From the NCBI GenBank assembly GCA_903884455.1, contig CAISEW010000041.1:1-64000 (forward strand): a stretch of 64,000 nucleotides of DNA. Reading direction: 5' to 3'. A model generated the notes under the pieces. It did not search any database and was not told the origin of the DNA. It was given only the letters and a program-made list of their open reading frames with translations. Every line of letters starts with the position of its first letter. Position 1 is the stretch's first letter. Shown in pieces: positions 9,973 through 18,483 of this stretch. The translations under genes were made by a program, and so were the position numbers. The DNA comes from an uncultured Chloroflexota bacterium. Lineage in GTDB: Bacteria > Chloroflexota > Dehalococcoidia > GIF9 > AB-539-J10.

Positions 9973-11406
9973 CTAAAACTTTTTGGGCTGTTTCTCGGTG
10001 TGGTTCAATACTAAGTTGATGGCGTTGGCGGCGGCGGCAAAAGAGTAGTACACAGGCAACCCGGACGAAATACAACTACGAATAGCAGCCAGAATAGCCT
10101 CAGCCTCTTTGGGCATAATACTGGGTTCAAGCACCATGGCCACTGGCTTGGGGAAAAGGCCCTGCTTTATGGAAAACCTACTCATTAACAAATCTAGCTG
10201 GTTTTCTGAAATCCGAGACGCTGTGAATTGACCTGTCCTGACAAACGTAACTAGGAAGTCAGCCCCTTCCCACCTTGATAATATACCGAAGGTTTTGATT
10301 ACGCCCTCAAGGTTCATCATAGCTTGTGAATAATCCACGGGATTTCGCAAGATATTGCCTGCGATGGGGGTAAACTCCCGTATCTGAGCAATGACCTCCG
10401 GGGGGAGCGGAGGGACTCTTAGCCCTCTGTTTCCAAACTCGTCAGCGATTAGGACGCTGGCTCCACCTCCAGCACCGAATAACAACGCATTCCTGCCTCT
10501 GGGAATAGGCAAGAACAGAAGTGTGACCAATACATCGATCATTTCTTCGATGCTACCGACACTAATGATTCCCAACTGCTTGCAGAGGGCATCCCAAGCG
10601 GCTCGGCTTCCAGCGAGTGACGCGGTATGGCCGGCGGCTGCTCGAGCGCCTCCCTCGGTAGTCCCTCCCTTAAGCAGTATCACTGTCTTTTCCTTCGTTG
10701 CCTCCTCCAGAGTCCTGCGGAATCGTTTCCCATCCTTAATTCCCTCGATGTAGAGGGCTATTATTTTGGTATCTGCATCATTAGCAAGATATTCGAGCAA
10801 ATCGGTCTCATTGATGTCACATGCGTTGCCGTAGCTTATGACCTTGCTGAAGCGAATGCCTCGCAACGCTGCTTGCCTGACCAAATAGATGGAATTGCCA
10901 CCGCTTTGACTAATGACTCCCACCGGGCCGCTTTCTTTGGGGAAAGCTGGACTGAAGGATAGACGTGATTGGGGGCAGTAAATGCCCATACAGTTAGGGC
11001 CGAGAATCCTGATCCCCTTCCTGCGGGCGACTTCCGCCAGTTCAGATTCCAGCTTTATTCTCTGTTCATCACCGGTCTCACTAAAGCCCGCTGTACAGAA
11101 GTGAATTGCTCGTACCCCTTTTTCGGCACATTCTTCCACAAGCTTGGGAGCAATCTGGGCATTAACCAAGCCGATTACGTAGTCGATGTTGCCAGGGACA
11201 TCTTTGAGACTGGTATAAATCTTATGACCATTGATCTCCCCTCCCTTGGGATTAATGAGATAGAGGGGGCGGTCGAATTCAATTTCGATAAGGCCTTCTA
11301 GGAAAGTGCGCGTCCAGTGCCAAGTCTCGGCAGTTGTGATGCCAACAAGGGCGATCGAATTAGGGTGGAAGAGGAAGTCCAAGTTATGCTGACGCGTATT
11401 TTTCAT
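9973..11406 (-). CDS. CoA-binding acyl-CoA synthetase (NDP-forming), alpha-type, copy 1
   Basis: 477 residues, similar to the alpha part of ADP-forming acetyl-/acyl-CoA synthetases. A CoA-binding Rossmann domain starts near FHPNSIALVGITTAE and includes GVRAIHFCTAGFSETG and ILGPNCMGIYCP. A succinyl-CoA-ligase-like flavodoxin domain follows (GVISQSGGNSIYLVRQA), then AAAGHTASLAGSRAAWDAL, whose His is the conserved phosphohistidine candidate. No ATP-grasp (beta) domain is present, and none is encoded in this window. In the family this step makes ATP from acyl-CoA. Divergently oriented from a second copy at 11822. Confidence 0.78.
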   Translation of the reverse strand: MKNTRQHNLDFLFHPNSIALVGITTAETWHWTRTFLEGLIEIEFDRPLYLINPKGGEINGHKIYTSLKDVPGNIDYVIGLVNAQIAPKLVEECAEKGVRAIHFCTAGFSETGDEQRIKLESELAEVARRKGIRILGPNCMGIYCPQSRLSFSPAFPKESGPVGVISQSGGNSIYLVRQAALRGIRFSKVISYGNACDINETDLLEYLANDADTKIIALYIEGIKDGKRFRRTLEEATKEKTVILLKGGTTEGGARAAAGHTASLAGSRAAWDALCKQLGIISVGSIEEMIDVLVTLLFLPIPRGRNALLFGAGGGASVLIADEFGNRGLRVPPLPPEVIAQIREFTPIAGNILRNPVDYSQAMMNLEGVIKTFGILSRWEGADFLVTFVRTGQFTASRISENQLDLLMSRFSIKQGLFPKPVAMVLEPSIMPKEAEAILAAIRSCISSGLPVYYSFAAAANAINLVLNHTEKQPKKF

Positions 11407-11821
11407 ACTCCTTACTCAGTAATACTTCGTTAGCTCAGGTGGATGGTGAGGCAAATTCACGGTAAAGAAGCTGCATGGCTATAATGACCTGCGACTGATA
11501 ACTCTTAATATCAACTTTCTTGAGATTGCCATGCTGCGTGATGTTATGTGAGTGAAGATGCATGGTTACCTCCGCCGAAGTATAGCAAAGAGTTTATGGG
11601 TTGTAAATGTCACTTTGAGCTTGGAGATTTCCTCTGAGCGAGCTACTCGACAGCTTTTCCAAAAAGTGTATTCGCTAGGCTAATTTGATAGGCTAATAAA
11701 AATATGGTAAATTGCGTTTAGATTTTGGAAAAACAAAAGCCTTGCATAATGCTTTTGCTACAACTTAATCGTAACCCAGTCTGAAAATTTCTCAATTCAC
11801 ATCGTAATTAGGAGGCTTGTA
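11407..11821. promoter_or_regulatory. divergent intergenic region between the two synthetase genes
   Basis: 415 nt without a convincing gene. It must hold promoters for both flanking genes. For the rightward gene a possible promoter is TTGATA (11685-11690), a 17-nt spacer and TAAATT (11708-11713). A good ribosome binding site (AGGAGG) sits just before 11822. No operator or RNA element is recognised. Confidence 0.35.
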
Positions 11822-13273
11822 TTGAAAGCAGAGAAACTAGGAAAATTCGAGTATATTTTCAACCCAAGAACGGTAGCTGTAATAGGAGCTTCCGACAGCG
11901 ATGGCTTCTCACAGGCTTTAATGGGCACAAAACTCAGAGACAGTCTGTTCTTGGTTAATCCCAAGTATAAAGAACTCCACGGTAAAAGGTGCTACGCCAG
12001 CATCTTAGATATAGAAGACGGGATTGACTATGTTGTCATAGCAGTGCCAGCATTACTCGTCCCAAGAGTATTGGGCGAATGTATAGAAAAAGGCGTAAAA
12101 GCGGTCCATGTATTTACAGCCGGTTTCAGTGAAACTGGAGCAGAAGAAAGGAAAATTTTAGAAGACGAGGTGCAAAAGATAGCCAGAGGTAAAGTCAGCT
12201 TAATTGGTCCTAACTGCATGGGAATATGTTGCCCTAAGTCTGGCTTAGCTTTTATTCCCGATGTCTTAACTGAGGAAGGTCCGGTTGGAGTGATTTCACA
12301 AAGTGGCACATTTGCCGAGCAATTCTTGTCCATCGGGAAGCTAAGAAATGTAAAGTTCAGTAAGGTTATCAGCTACGGGAATGCTATAGACCTCGACTGT
12401 CCCGATTTCTTGGAATACCTGGCACATGACTCCGAAACCGAGGTTATAGCTTTATATATAGAGGGGACAAAAAACGGTAAGCGTCTCAAAGCAGCGATGA
12501 CCGAAGCTGCAAAACTAAAGCCGGTACTGGCACTCAAAGGGGGAGTAACCGAGCACGGCCGCCGGGCAGCATCTTCTCACACAGGATCACTAGCTGGTTC
12601 GCCTGAAATATGGAGTTCACTTTTCAGACAGGCCAGGGTAATCCAAGTGGAGGATTTCGACGAACTACTGGATACCACTTTGGCATTGTCCTGTGTTCCA
12701 CTTCCTTCAGAAAAAGGGACCGCTATTATTACCAACTCCGGTGGCTTTAGCGTGCTTGAAACTGATTTATGTGTGAAAGCAGGGCTGGAAGTCCCTCAAT
12801 TCACGAAGGAAACGATAGCTGAATTGCGCAAAATGGTTCCACTAGCAGGAACAAGCATAAATAATCCCTTGGACGCTTGGCCAATATTTTATAACATGCC
12901 TGGAACAACAGGGACACTTGCAGATGCTATCAAAACCTTGTCTCACGATAAGAATATTAATTCAATAGTGTTGCATTTTGACGAAGTGCGTTACCTGCGG
13001 CTTGTGTTAGGAGAAGCAACTGAAAACTTCCTGAAGGAGCTTGTTAAGATTATGGTCCAGGGGTGTAGATATGCTCGAGATGAAATGGGCAAGACCATAA
13101 TGATTTGCGTTTCACTCGATGCCTATTCGGAAGATGAAGAGGATAGAAGGTATCACTTGCTGGCTAAAAAGGCTTTTGAAAGCGAGCAATTCCCTGTATA
13201 TCCCGCGCTTGGTGCCTCAATTAAGGCTCTATCCAACTTGTACAGGTACAAGGCGCAGCGTCGCAACTCATAG
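11822..13273 (+). CDS. CoA-binding acyl-CoA synthetase (NDP-forming), alpha-type, copy 2
   Basis: 483 residues and paralogous to the gene at 9973-11406. Same order: CoA-binding domain (PRTVAVIGASDSDGF), CVEKGVK-type loop with VKAVHVFTAGFSETG, LIGPNCMGICCP, GVISQSGTFAEQF, and ASSHTGSLAGSPEIWSSLF with the candidate phosphohistidine. The ATP-grasp beta subunit is again absent. The C-terminal third differs from copy 1, so the two may use different acyl groups or form a heteromer. The start at 11822 is a TTG 8 nt after AGGAGG. Confidence 0.78.
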   Translation: MKAEKLGKFEYIFNPRTVAVIGASDSDGFSQALMGTKLRDSLFLVNPKYKELHGKRCYASILDIEDGIDYVVIAVPALLVPRVLGECIEKGVKAVHVFTAGFSETGAEERKILEDEVQKIARGKVSLIGPNCMGICCPKSGLAFIPDVLTEEGPVGVISQSGTFAEQFLSIGKLRNVKFSKVISYGNAIDLDCPDFLEYLAHDSETEVIALYIEGTKNGKRLKAAMTEAAKLKPVLALKGGVTEHGRRAASSHTGSLAGSPEIWSSLFRQARVIQVEDFDELLDTTLALSCVPLPSEKGTAIITNSGGFSVLETDLCVKAGLEVPQFTKETIAELRKMVPLAGTSINNPLDAWPIFYNMPGTTGTLADAIKTLSHDKNINSIVLHFDEVRYLRLVLGEATENFLKELVKIMVQGCRYARDEMGKTIMICVSLDAYSEDEEDRRYHLLAKKAFESEQFPVYPALGASIKALSNLYRYKAQRRNS

Positions 13274-13424
13274 GCTCTGTCACCACCGCCAATCGCCAAC
13301 CCTGTCGGATAGAGTACCCGAACCTCAGATTTCTGGAGTCGCCAGACAATATCAAACGAGGACTAGCAAAAACTCCGCTCCCCACAGATGAGGGCTAATA
13401 AGCTACTTATTATAGGATGGGATT

Positions 13425-14558
13425 TCAGACCAGTCCCATTTTCTGGGCCACTATCTCCCTGTGGAAGTCAGTATTGCCAAAAGCGATATCTGCGGCTTTG
13501 CTTCTACGGTAATAAAGGGGTATGTCATGGTCAGCACTGGTAGCGATTGCCCCGTGTAGTCTCACTGCCCACTTGCTAATATTCTTGTAGACTTCGTTGA
13601 CATATGCCTTTGCCATAGAGGCTTCTTTAGCGCAGGGAAGACCCTCCGACTCCATCCAGGCTACTTCATAAACCAGATAACGGCTGGTTTCCATCGCCAT
13701 CCACATGTCAGCCATCTTGTGTTGAAGTGCTTGGAAAGAGCCTATGGACCTCTCATATTGAACCCTTTCTTTGGAATAAGCCACGGTCATTTCTACACAA
13801 GTCTCTATAGCACCTATGGATTCGGCACACTTAGCGATGGCGCCTTTGCGCAACATCATTTCCACAATGGGCCATCCCTCATCTATCTTACCGAGTATAT
13901 TTTTCTTGGGCACATTGACGTTCTTAAAACGCACTTCGCATAGCTTATCTGCGGCGGTGGTAGGCATTACCTCACAACTTATTCCAGGAGTTTTGGAGTC
14001 GACAATAAAAAGGGTGATTCCCTTCTCGGGCGAAGTGCCATCTTTTGTCCTGGTGACACAGAGGATGTGGTTGGCAACATGGGCCATTTCCACGAAGAGC
14101 TTTGTACCGTTTATTATGAAGTCATTGCCTTTTGGTGTTGCCTTAACGGCGATTCCAGAAGCATCGAAGACGCCGTCACCTTCGAGGAGAGCCGTGGTAA
14201 GAATTAGTTCACCTTGAGCTATCTTGGGCAGTAATTCCTTCTTTTGCTCTTCAGTTCCCGCCTTGAGTATGGGGAAAATGCTAGTTATAGTAGCTATTAA
14301 TGGTCCCTGAAGAATATTTCTACCTATCTCCTCCAATAGAACAACAAGGTCCTGGAAGGTATAACCCATACCGCCGTATTCTTCAGGTATGATGAGGCCC
14401 ATCCAACCCAGCTCAGCCATCTTCTTCCAGAGTTCGGGAGAGTATCCTTTCTCACTTTGTTCGAGTTTTCTTACCAGAGTCTTGGGACATTCTGTAGTAA
14501 GAAAATCCCGTGCCATTTTCTTCAATATTTCTTGTGTTTCAGTAAATCTAAGGTCCAT
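13425..14558 (-). CDS. acyl-CoA dehydrogenase, likely non-catalytic or variant partner
   Basis: 377-residue flavoprotein of the acyl-CoA dehydrogenase family, with the N-terminal helical domain (MDLRFTETQEILKKMARDF), middle beta domain (GDFIINGTKLFVEMA) and C-terminal helical domain. Where most members have GGxGFTWEHD with the catalytic Glu, this one reads HGAIATSADHD, so the base appears to be Asp or missing. It lies 24 nt after the stop of the neighbouring dehydrogenase, in the same direction, with its own AAGGAGGAATC site. Adjacent unequal pairs form alpha2-beta2 enzymes in actinobacterial steroid side-chain oxidation; that is the inference here. Confidence 0.82.
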   Translation of the reverse strand: MDLRFTETQEILKKMARDFLTTECPKTLVRKLEQSEKGYSPELWKKMAELGWMGLIIPEEYGGMGYTFQDLVVLLEEIGRNILQGPLIATITSIFPILKAGTEEQKKELLPKIAQGELILTTALLEGDGVFDASGIAVKATPKGNDFIINGTKLFVEMAHVANHILCVTRTKDGTSPEKGITLFIVDSKTPGISCEVMPTTAADKLCEVRFKNVNVPKKNILGKIDEGWPIVEMMLRKGAIAKCAESIGAIETCVEMTVAYSKERVQYERSIGSFQALQHKMADMWMAMETSRYLVYEVAWMESEGLPCAKEASMAKAYVNEVYKNISKWAVRLHGAIATSADHDIPLYYRRSKAADIAFGNTDFHREIVAQKMGLV

Positions 14559-14582
14559 GATTCCTCCTTATCGAAGCTTGGT

Positions 14583-15767
14583 TTATCTTATCCTGGGTAA
14601 GCCCAGGCCGTACCAGGCGATGATATTCCTTTGTATCTCATTTGTTCCCATGGATACGGTGGTTATGAAATGTTCGTGGAACATCTTCTCCCATACCCCG
14701 CCTAAAGGAGCCCATCGAGAAGTCTTGACCTGGCCATAGGGACCTAAAATGTCCGTAGCCACAAAAGCAAAACGCTCGCCCAGTTCACTGAAGAAAATCT
14801 TACCTGCTGAGGCATCCATCAGAGACATCTCGTTTCTGTTTTGCAAATCAGCGACACGGTATGCCAGAGCACGGGCTGCCTCTAAGTCGCAGGCTAGCTC
14901 AGCCAGCCGATTACGGACAAGCGGGTTCTTGGCCAGTGGCTGCCCGTGTCGTTTGGTCTCGTTGCAAAATGTCACCAGTTGTTCTAGCCCGCGGATCATG
15001 CTCATGATTTCGCTTATGCCAGATCTCTCGAAACCAGCCAGAAGATTTACAACAGCCCAGCCTTCGTGTTCTTGGCCGACAATATTTTTGGCTGGCACAT
15101 GAACATCGTCAAAATAAACCTCGCAATAAGGAGCATGGCCATCCAGGTATGGAATTGGCCTTACCGTGATTCCTGGCGTCTTCATGTCGTGTAGAATGAA
15201 GGTCATGTTGTGATGTTTTTTAGCAGCCGGGTCTGTCTTGAATACGCCAAAGCCCCAATCAGCTCGATGAGCGCCGGTGTTCCAGGTTTTCTGACCATTT
15301 ATAATGTACTCGTCGCCCTTTTTTATTGCTGTTGTGCTCAAAGAGGCTAGGTCTGAGCCGGCATTGGGTTCGCTCCATAGCTCACACCACATAACCTCTC
15401 CATGGGCAATAGGTGGCAGGAATGCTCTCTTTATTTCTTCACTTGCAGCTTGCAACAAGGTTGGGGCAAGCATTTGCACTCCAAAAATATCTACTCCGGG
15501 AATGCCATAGTATCCTCTGGCTTCAGCAAAGAGGACGCGGTCCATCATGTCTCCTTTGCCCTCATATTCTGGTGGCCAGCCTAAGGCGAGCCATCCCCTT
15601 TTGGCAAATTCCTTGGCACAATATAGGTTGTACTTCCAAGACTCGTCATCTTCATAGATAGTCTCAAATCCCGTAAAGCTTGGCGGTTTCCTTTTTTCGA
15701 GTTCTTTACATACGTCATAGAACTCCTGTTTGCGAACTTTTTGTTCGTCTGTAAGCGAAAGATCCAT
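14583..15767 (-). CDS. acyl-CoA dehydrogenase
   Basis: 394 residues, FAD-dependent dehydrogenation of an acyl-CoA. Visible markers: LALGWPPEYEGKG near residue 60, WSEPNAGSDLASLST (flavin-binding loop), KTWNTGAHRADW, and the C-terminal SMGTNEIQRNIIAWYGLGLPR that contacts FAD. It resembles the FadE group with LGPYGQ ... WAPLGG. First gene of a two-gene operon with the dehydrogenase at 13425-14558. AAAGGAGG precedes the ATG. Confidence 0.88.
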   Translation of the reverse strand: MDLSLTDEQKVRKQEFYDVCKELEKRKPPSFTGFETIYEDDESWKYNLYCAKEFAKRGWLALGWPPEYEGKGDMMDRVLFAEARGYYGIPGVDIFGVQMLAPTLLQAASEEIKRAFLPPIAHGEVMWCELWSEPNAGSDLASLSTTAIKKGDEYIINGQKTWNTGAHRADWGFGVFKTDPAAKKHHNMTFILHDMKTPGITVRPIPYLDGHAPYCEVYFDDVHVPAKNIVGQEHEGWAVVNLLAGFERSGISEIMSMIRGLEQLVTFCNETKRHGQPLAKNPLVRNRLAELACDLEAARALAYRVADLQNRNEMSLMDASAGKIFFSELGERFAFVATDILGPYGQVKTSRWAPLGGVWEKMFHEHFITTVSMGTNEIQRNIIAWYGLGLPRIR

Positions 15768-16106
15768 ATATACCTCCTTTGAGTTTAAAAATATTATGAC
15801 AATGCCGCTCGATTTTGCGCCATATTTTAAATTGTGTAGAAAAATTTGTCAAAAAGTTTATGGTGGTACGAGCCTCAGAGCAGAAATTTAAAAAGAAAGG
15901 AGGTCTACCACCATGGCCAAGGGCCAGGAAAATGGAATCACACCCCTGCTGTGACTTAAAGATTACGTTTGATAAGGACAGAAACTACTCTCAGGGATTA
16001 AAAATCCCTTTCATAAGGATTGCCAACTTCCTCGAAAACTGTGACCCAGGCTGTGCACATAATTTTAGACTAGCAAACCTTGAGAAGTGGCTGTTATCAA
16101 TCCTAA
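15768..16106. other. intergenic stretch, no gene supported
   Basis: 339 nt. It holds the promoter side of the dehydrogenase operon. One visible structure is an inverted repeat ATGGTGGTA (15861-15869) / TACCACCAT (15906-15914) flanking AAAGAAAGGAGG. An open frame of ~100 codons runs through it but has no coding character and overlaps the end of the KH gene. Confidence 0.4.
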
Positions 16107-16334
16107 TTACACTATTTCCAGTCTGACTCTGGTATCAGTTTTAGCTGCTTTTACTCGAAGTAGCGTTCGTAGCGCTTGAGCTACGCGACCTTGCCTGCCG
16201 ATAACCCTTCCCTTGTCATCGGGAGCGACCTCTAATTTAATCAGCAAGCCTTCATCACTATTTTCCTCGGTGATCTTTACTGCGTCAGGTTCTGCCACAA
16301 TGGATTTAATAATGTATTCCAGCAGGTCTTTCAT
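16107..16334 (-). CDS. khpA: KH-domain RNA-binding protein (KhpA/YlqC-like)
   Basis: 75 residues, a single KH domain with the GxxG loop in DDKGRVIGRQGRVAQALR. It starts MKDLLEYIIKSIVAEPDAV, characteristic of the small KH protein encoded after rpsP in many bacteria, a global RNA chaperone often paired with KhpB. An AGGAGG-type site precedes the start. It follows rpsP by 16 nt. The usual next genes rimM and trmD are not here. Confidence 0.9.
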   Translation of the reverse strand: MKDLLEYIIKSIVAEPDAVKITEENSDEGLLIKLEVAPDDKGRVIGRQGRVAQALRTLLRVKAAKTDTRVRLEIV

Positions 16335-16350
16335 TTCACCTCCTTAACAG

Positions 16351-16620
16351 TTAGTTTTGGCCTGAGGTCGGCTTAAATTTATCCATAATGCCTAGTTTGC
16401 CGAGCAAGCTGCGCACCGTATCTGTAGGCTGAGCTCCATATCTAAGCCACTTTAAAGCTTTTTCTTCATTAATGCTGATAGTTGCGGGGTCAGTCAAAGG
16501 ATTGTAATGGCCTATAATATCAATGAATTTACCATCACGGGGAGAGCGAATATCGGCTACTACCACTCGGTAGAATGGTCTGTTTCTCCTCCCCATACGG
16601 CGTAATCTGATTTTAACCAT
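16351..16620 (-). CDS. rpsP: 30S ribosomal protein S16
   Basis: 89 residues. Begins [20 protein letters not shown] and continues [21 protein letters not shown], the standard bS16 sequence, with the [20 protein letters not shown] helix. Cotranscribed with the KH-domain gene. bS16 is needed early in 30S assembly. Confidence 0.97.
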   Translation of the reverse strand: MVKIRLRRMGRRNRPFYRVVVADIRSPRDGKFIDIIGHYNPLTDPATISINEEKALKWLRYGAQPTDTVRSLLGKLGIMDKFKPTSGQN

Positions 16621-16799
16621 TTAATTAAGGTGATTATCTCTTAAATGTCAATGTTTGTCAATGGCTTTTGGCTTAGAGGGCATAATTTATTCAACCCCAA
16701 AAAGTCTTGCGACTTTAGCAAGGTTAGTTGTGGTTTATATATCCTAATCCTTCTTTCCTCGCATGTAACCGGCATATTAAGCGCTTTTGATATGACATT

Positions 16800-16828
16800 G
16801 ATGATTTGGTTAAGTTAACTCTTAGTTG
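16800..16828. repeat. target duplication copy and left terminal inverted repeat
   Basis: GATGATTT (16800-16807) followed by GGTTAAGTTAACTCTTAGTT. The transposase stop codon lies 2 nt inside the repeat's inner end. Confidence 0.88.
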
Positions 16829-16830
16829 TT

Positions 16831-17826
16831 TCATTTTCTCACCATAACCACTGATGCAGATGGCTCTATCAATCTCTTTCTGGCTCGGCTTCTCCGAGTA
16901 GCCTTCCTAAAATATGCAGCCCGCTTCTGCTTCTCGGTATGTGGTCTGTGGCTAGGTCTGAGTTTTATAAACTTAAACCTAGCAGTTTCGGCAACATCAG
17001 AATGTCTTACCACATCGTTCCAATCTGCAAATGGCATCTCTATCTTCATATGTTTGGCTGGTGATACATTGTCTAGGGATTCGTGGTCTTTGAAGAAGTT
17101 ATAGTGTATTAGCCAGCCTTCGGTTAATAATCTGGCAGTTTCCAAATCCTTGAAGTGGCGAATCACATTTGTCCGTTGCTTTAGCGTACCCTGAAACCGC
17201 TCTATCAGACTGGTGCTGTTCTCGTCTGTGAACGGATAACTTTGAATATGCCTTACCCTACCACCGCTTGCCAAATCAATGCCGTCAATATAAGCTCGCA
17301 GTTTATCGGTGATTATTTTCTCTGGCATTTTGCCAGCCCTTTTGATTGCTTTCTCAATGAGTATCTGAGCATCTTCGGTTGTTCTAGTGGCTGATATGTG
17401 AGATGCCAGCAAGTACCTTGATTTCGCATCTATGACATCCCAAAACCAGACATTGCGATTCCCCACGTTTACTCCAGTCTCATTGGCAAGCCAGACATTG
17501 CCTACTTTCGGTTTGAAATCCTTTGCCTTTACAATAGCCTCTTTGGTGAATCGTACTATCCATTTATAGATTGCTGGCTCTGATAAATGCTTGTCGTACT
17601 CTTGCTTTAGCTGTGTTTGTATGGCATCAATAGGCATACCGCCATAGTACATATTGAGCACAGAGCCTATCTCGTTAATAGGTGTTTTCATCTTAGGTAA
17701 GGTGTCTAGCTCTGTAAACTTACGCTGGCAATCTTTACACCAGTAACGCTGGATGCCCTGAAAAGTGCCAAACTTAATTATGTTCGGTGATTGACAGTAT
17801 TTGCATATCGGCTGCTCATTTTCCAT
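16831..17826 (-). CDS. DDE transposase with N-terminal zinc ribbon
   Basis: 331 residues. An N-terminal zinc ribbon (CKYCQSPN ... RYWCKDCQRKF) is followed by a helical region and an rve/DDE catalytic core: NVWFWDVIDAKSRYLLASHI, the second Asp in IITDKLRAYIDG and the Glu in TSLIERFQGTLKQR. The first acidic residue, normally the Asp of a D-E-T motif, reads WLANETGVNVG, so it is Asn (codon AAT). The C-terminus is Arg/Lys-rich. ATG 17826 lies behind AGAGAGG and inside the upstream gene, indicating coupled translation. Confidence 0.85.
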   Translation of the reverse strand: MENEQPICKYCQSPNIIKFGTFQGIQRYWCKDCQRKFTELDTLPKMKTPINEIGSVLNMYYGGMPIDAIQTQLKQEYDKHLSEPAIYKWIVRFTKEAIVKAKDFKPKVGNVWLANETGVNVGNRNVWFWDVIDAKSRYLLASHISATRTTEDAQILIEKAIKRAGKMPEKIITDKLRAYIDGIDLASGGRVRHIQSYPFTDENSTSLIERFQGTLKQRTNVIRHFKDLETARLLTEGWLIHYNFFKDHESLDNVSPAKHMKIEMPFADWNDVVRHSDVAETARFKFIKLRPSHRPHTEKQKRAAYFRKATRRSRARKRLIEPSASVVMVRK

Positions 17827-18433
17827 GTCTAGCCTCTCTATCATTCCTTATCTCCTCAACCAGCTTCTCGATGCTCTTTGTTAATCGGCTTATGTCTTCA
17901 CTGTTTTGCTTGGCGTTGTCACTTAATGCCTTGTTGCTCGCAATCAACTTATCTAGTTTTGCGTTTATATCTCTTTCGAAACGTACTTCGTGGCTATGCT
18001 GATATATTTTCCAGTACATCCAAATGACAAATATCACCGTTAATGCTATGTAGTACTGCATATGAGTTCTCGAATCCAAATCCAATAGCTGCCAAAAACT
18101 GTATTGCGGGTAGGTCTGACCATACTCCTGAATAGCTTGCAATCTCTGAACAAGTGTGACCAATGCGTAGCCGTAAAATACAGGGTCAATAAGAACGATG
18201 GCGGTAGATTCCCACCACCACACAGCGGATACTTTGTGCCTATTCCACCATTCTTGGCGTCTCTGACGAAGGCGAATAAAGAATCCACGTTGGGATAACC
18301 ATTTGTAGAACATCGTGCCAAGCTTGTAAACAAGCGAAAAGAAACCAAAGAACACGGCTGCAAAGCCCAACGTGATAAGTATGAGCATAAGGGCGCCAAG
18401 AATGACGTTTGGAATATTGATGCCCGATTCCAT
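17816..18433 (-). CDS. membrane protein with C-terminal coiled coil, passenger of the insertion sequence
   Basis: 205 residues of no family I recognise. Hydrophobic segments at about residues 8-32 (VILGALMLILITLGFAAVFF), 75-95 (STAIVLIDPVFYGYALVTLV) and 125-145 (YYIALTVIFVIWMYWKIY), then a charged heptad-like tail of ~55 residues (NAKLDKLIASNKALSDNAKQ). It lies wholly between the inverted repeats and overlaps the transposase start, so it moves with the element. A TGC-TAAAAT extended -10 (18440-18448) ends 6 nt before its ATG. A role in target choice, membrane tethering or regulation is possible but unproven. Confidence 0.7.
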   Translation of the reverse strand: MESGINIPNVILGALMLILITLGFAAVFFGFFSLVYKLGTMFYKWLSQRGFFIRLRQRRQEWWNRHKVSAVWWWESTAIVLIDPVFYGYALVTLVQRLQAIQEYGQTYPQYSFWQLLDLDSRTHMQYYIALTVIFVIWMYWKIYQHSHEVRFERDINAKLDKLIASNKALSDNAKQNSEDISRLTKSIEKLVEEIRNDREARHGK

Positions 18434-18454
18434 AATTCTATTTTAGCATCCTGC

Positions 18455-18483
18455 CAACCACGAGTATACTTAACCGATGATTT
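18455..18483. repeat. right terminal inverted repeat and target duplication copy
   Basis: The inverted repeat reads (minus strand) GGTTAAGTATACTCGTGGTT, and GATGATTT (18476-18483) follows it. The last three bases of the duplication are the first three of the -35 box of the next promoter. Confidence 0.88.

Larger units (their letters stand above)
16808..18475 (-). mobile_element. two-gene insertion sequence, 1,668 bp, with 8-bp target duplication
   Basis: Complete element. The ends are imperfect 21-bp inverted repeats starting GGTTAAGT (16808-16828 and 18455-18475); about 17 of 21 bases pair. Both sides carry the same 8-bp sequence GATGATTT (16800-16807 and 18476-18483), a perfect target duplication that implies a recent insertion. 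Inside, on the minus strand, are a membrane protein gene and then the transposase, overlapping by 11 nt. An 8-bp duplication and a zinc-ribbon DDE enzyme suit IS6- or IS1595-like groups; I cannot assign the family with certainty. Confidence 0.88.

Noticed and set aside
13397-13413. TAATAAG-CTA-CTTATTA hairpin between convergent genes as a terminator
   Set aside because: A/T-only stem with no U run; too weak to call as an intrinsic terminator.
15815-16126. Open frame of 103 codons in the gap after the dehydrogenase operon
   Set aside because: No family resemblance, odd composition, and it runs antisense into the end of the KH-domain gene.
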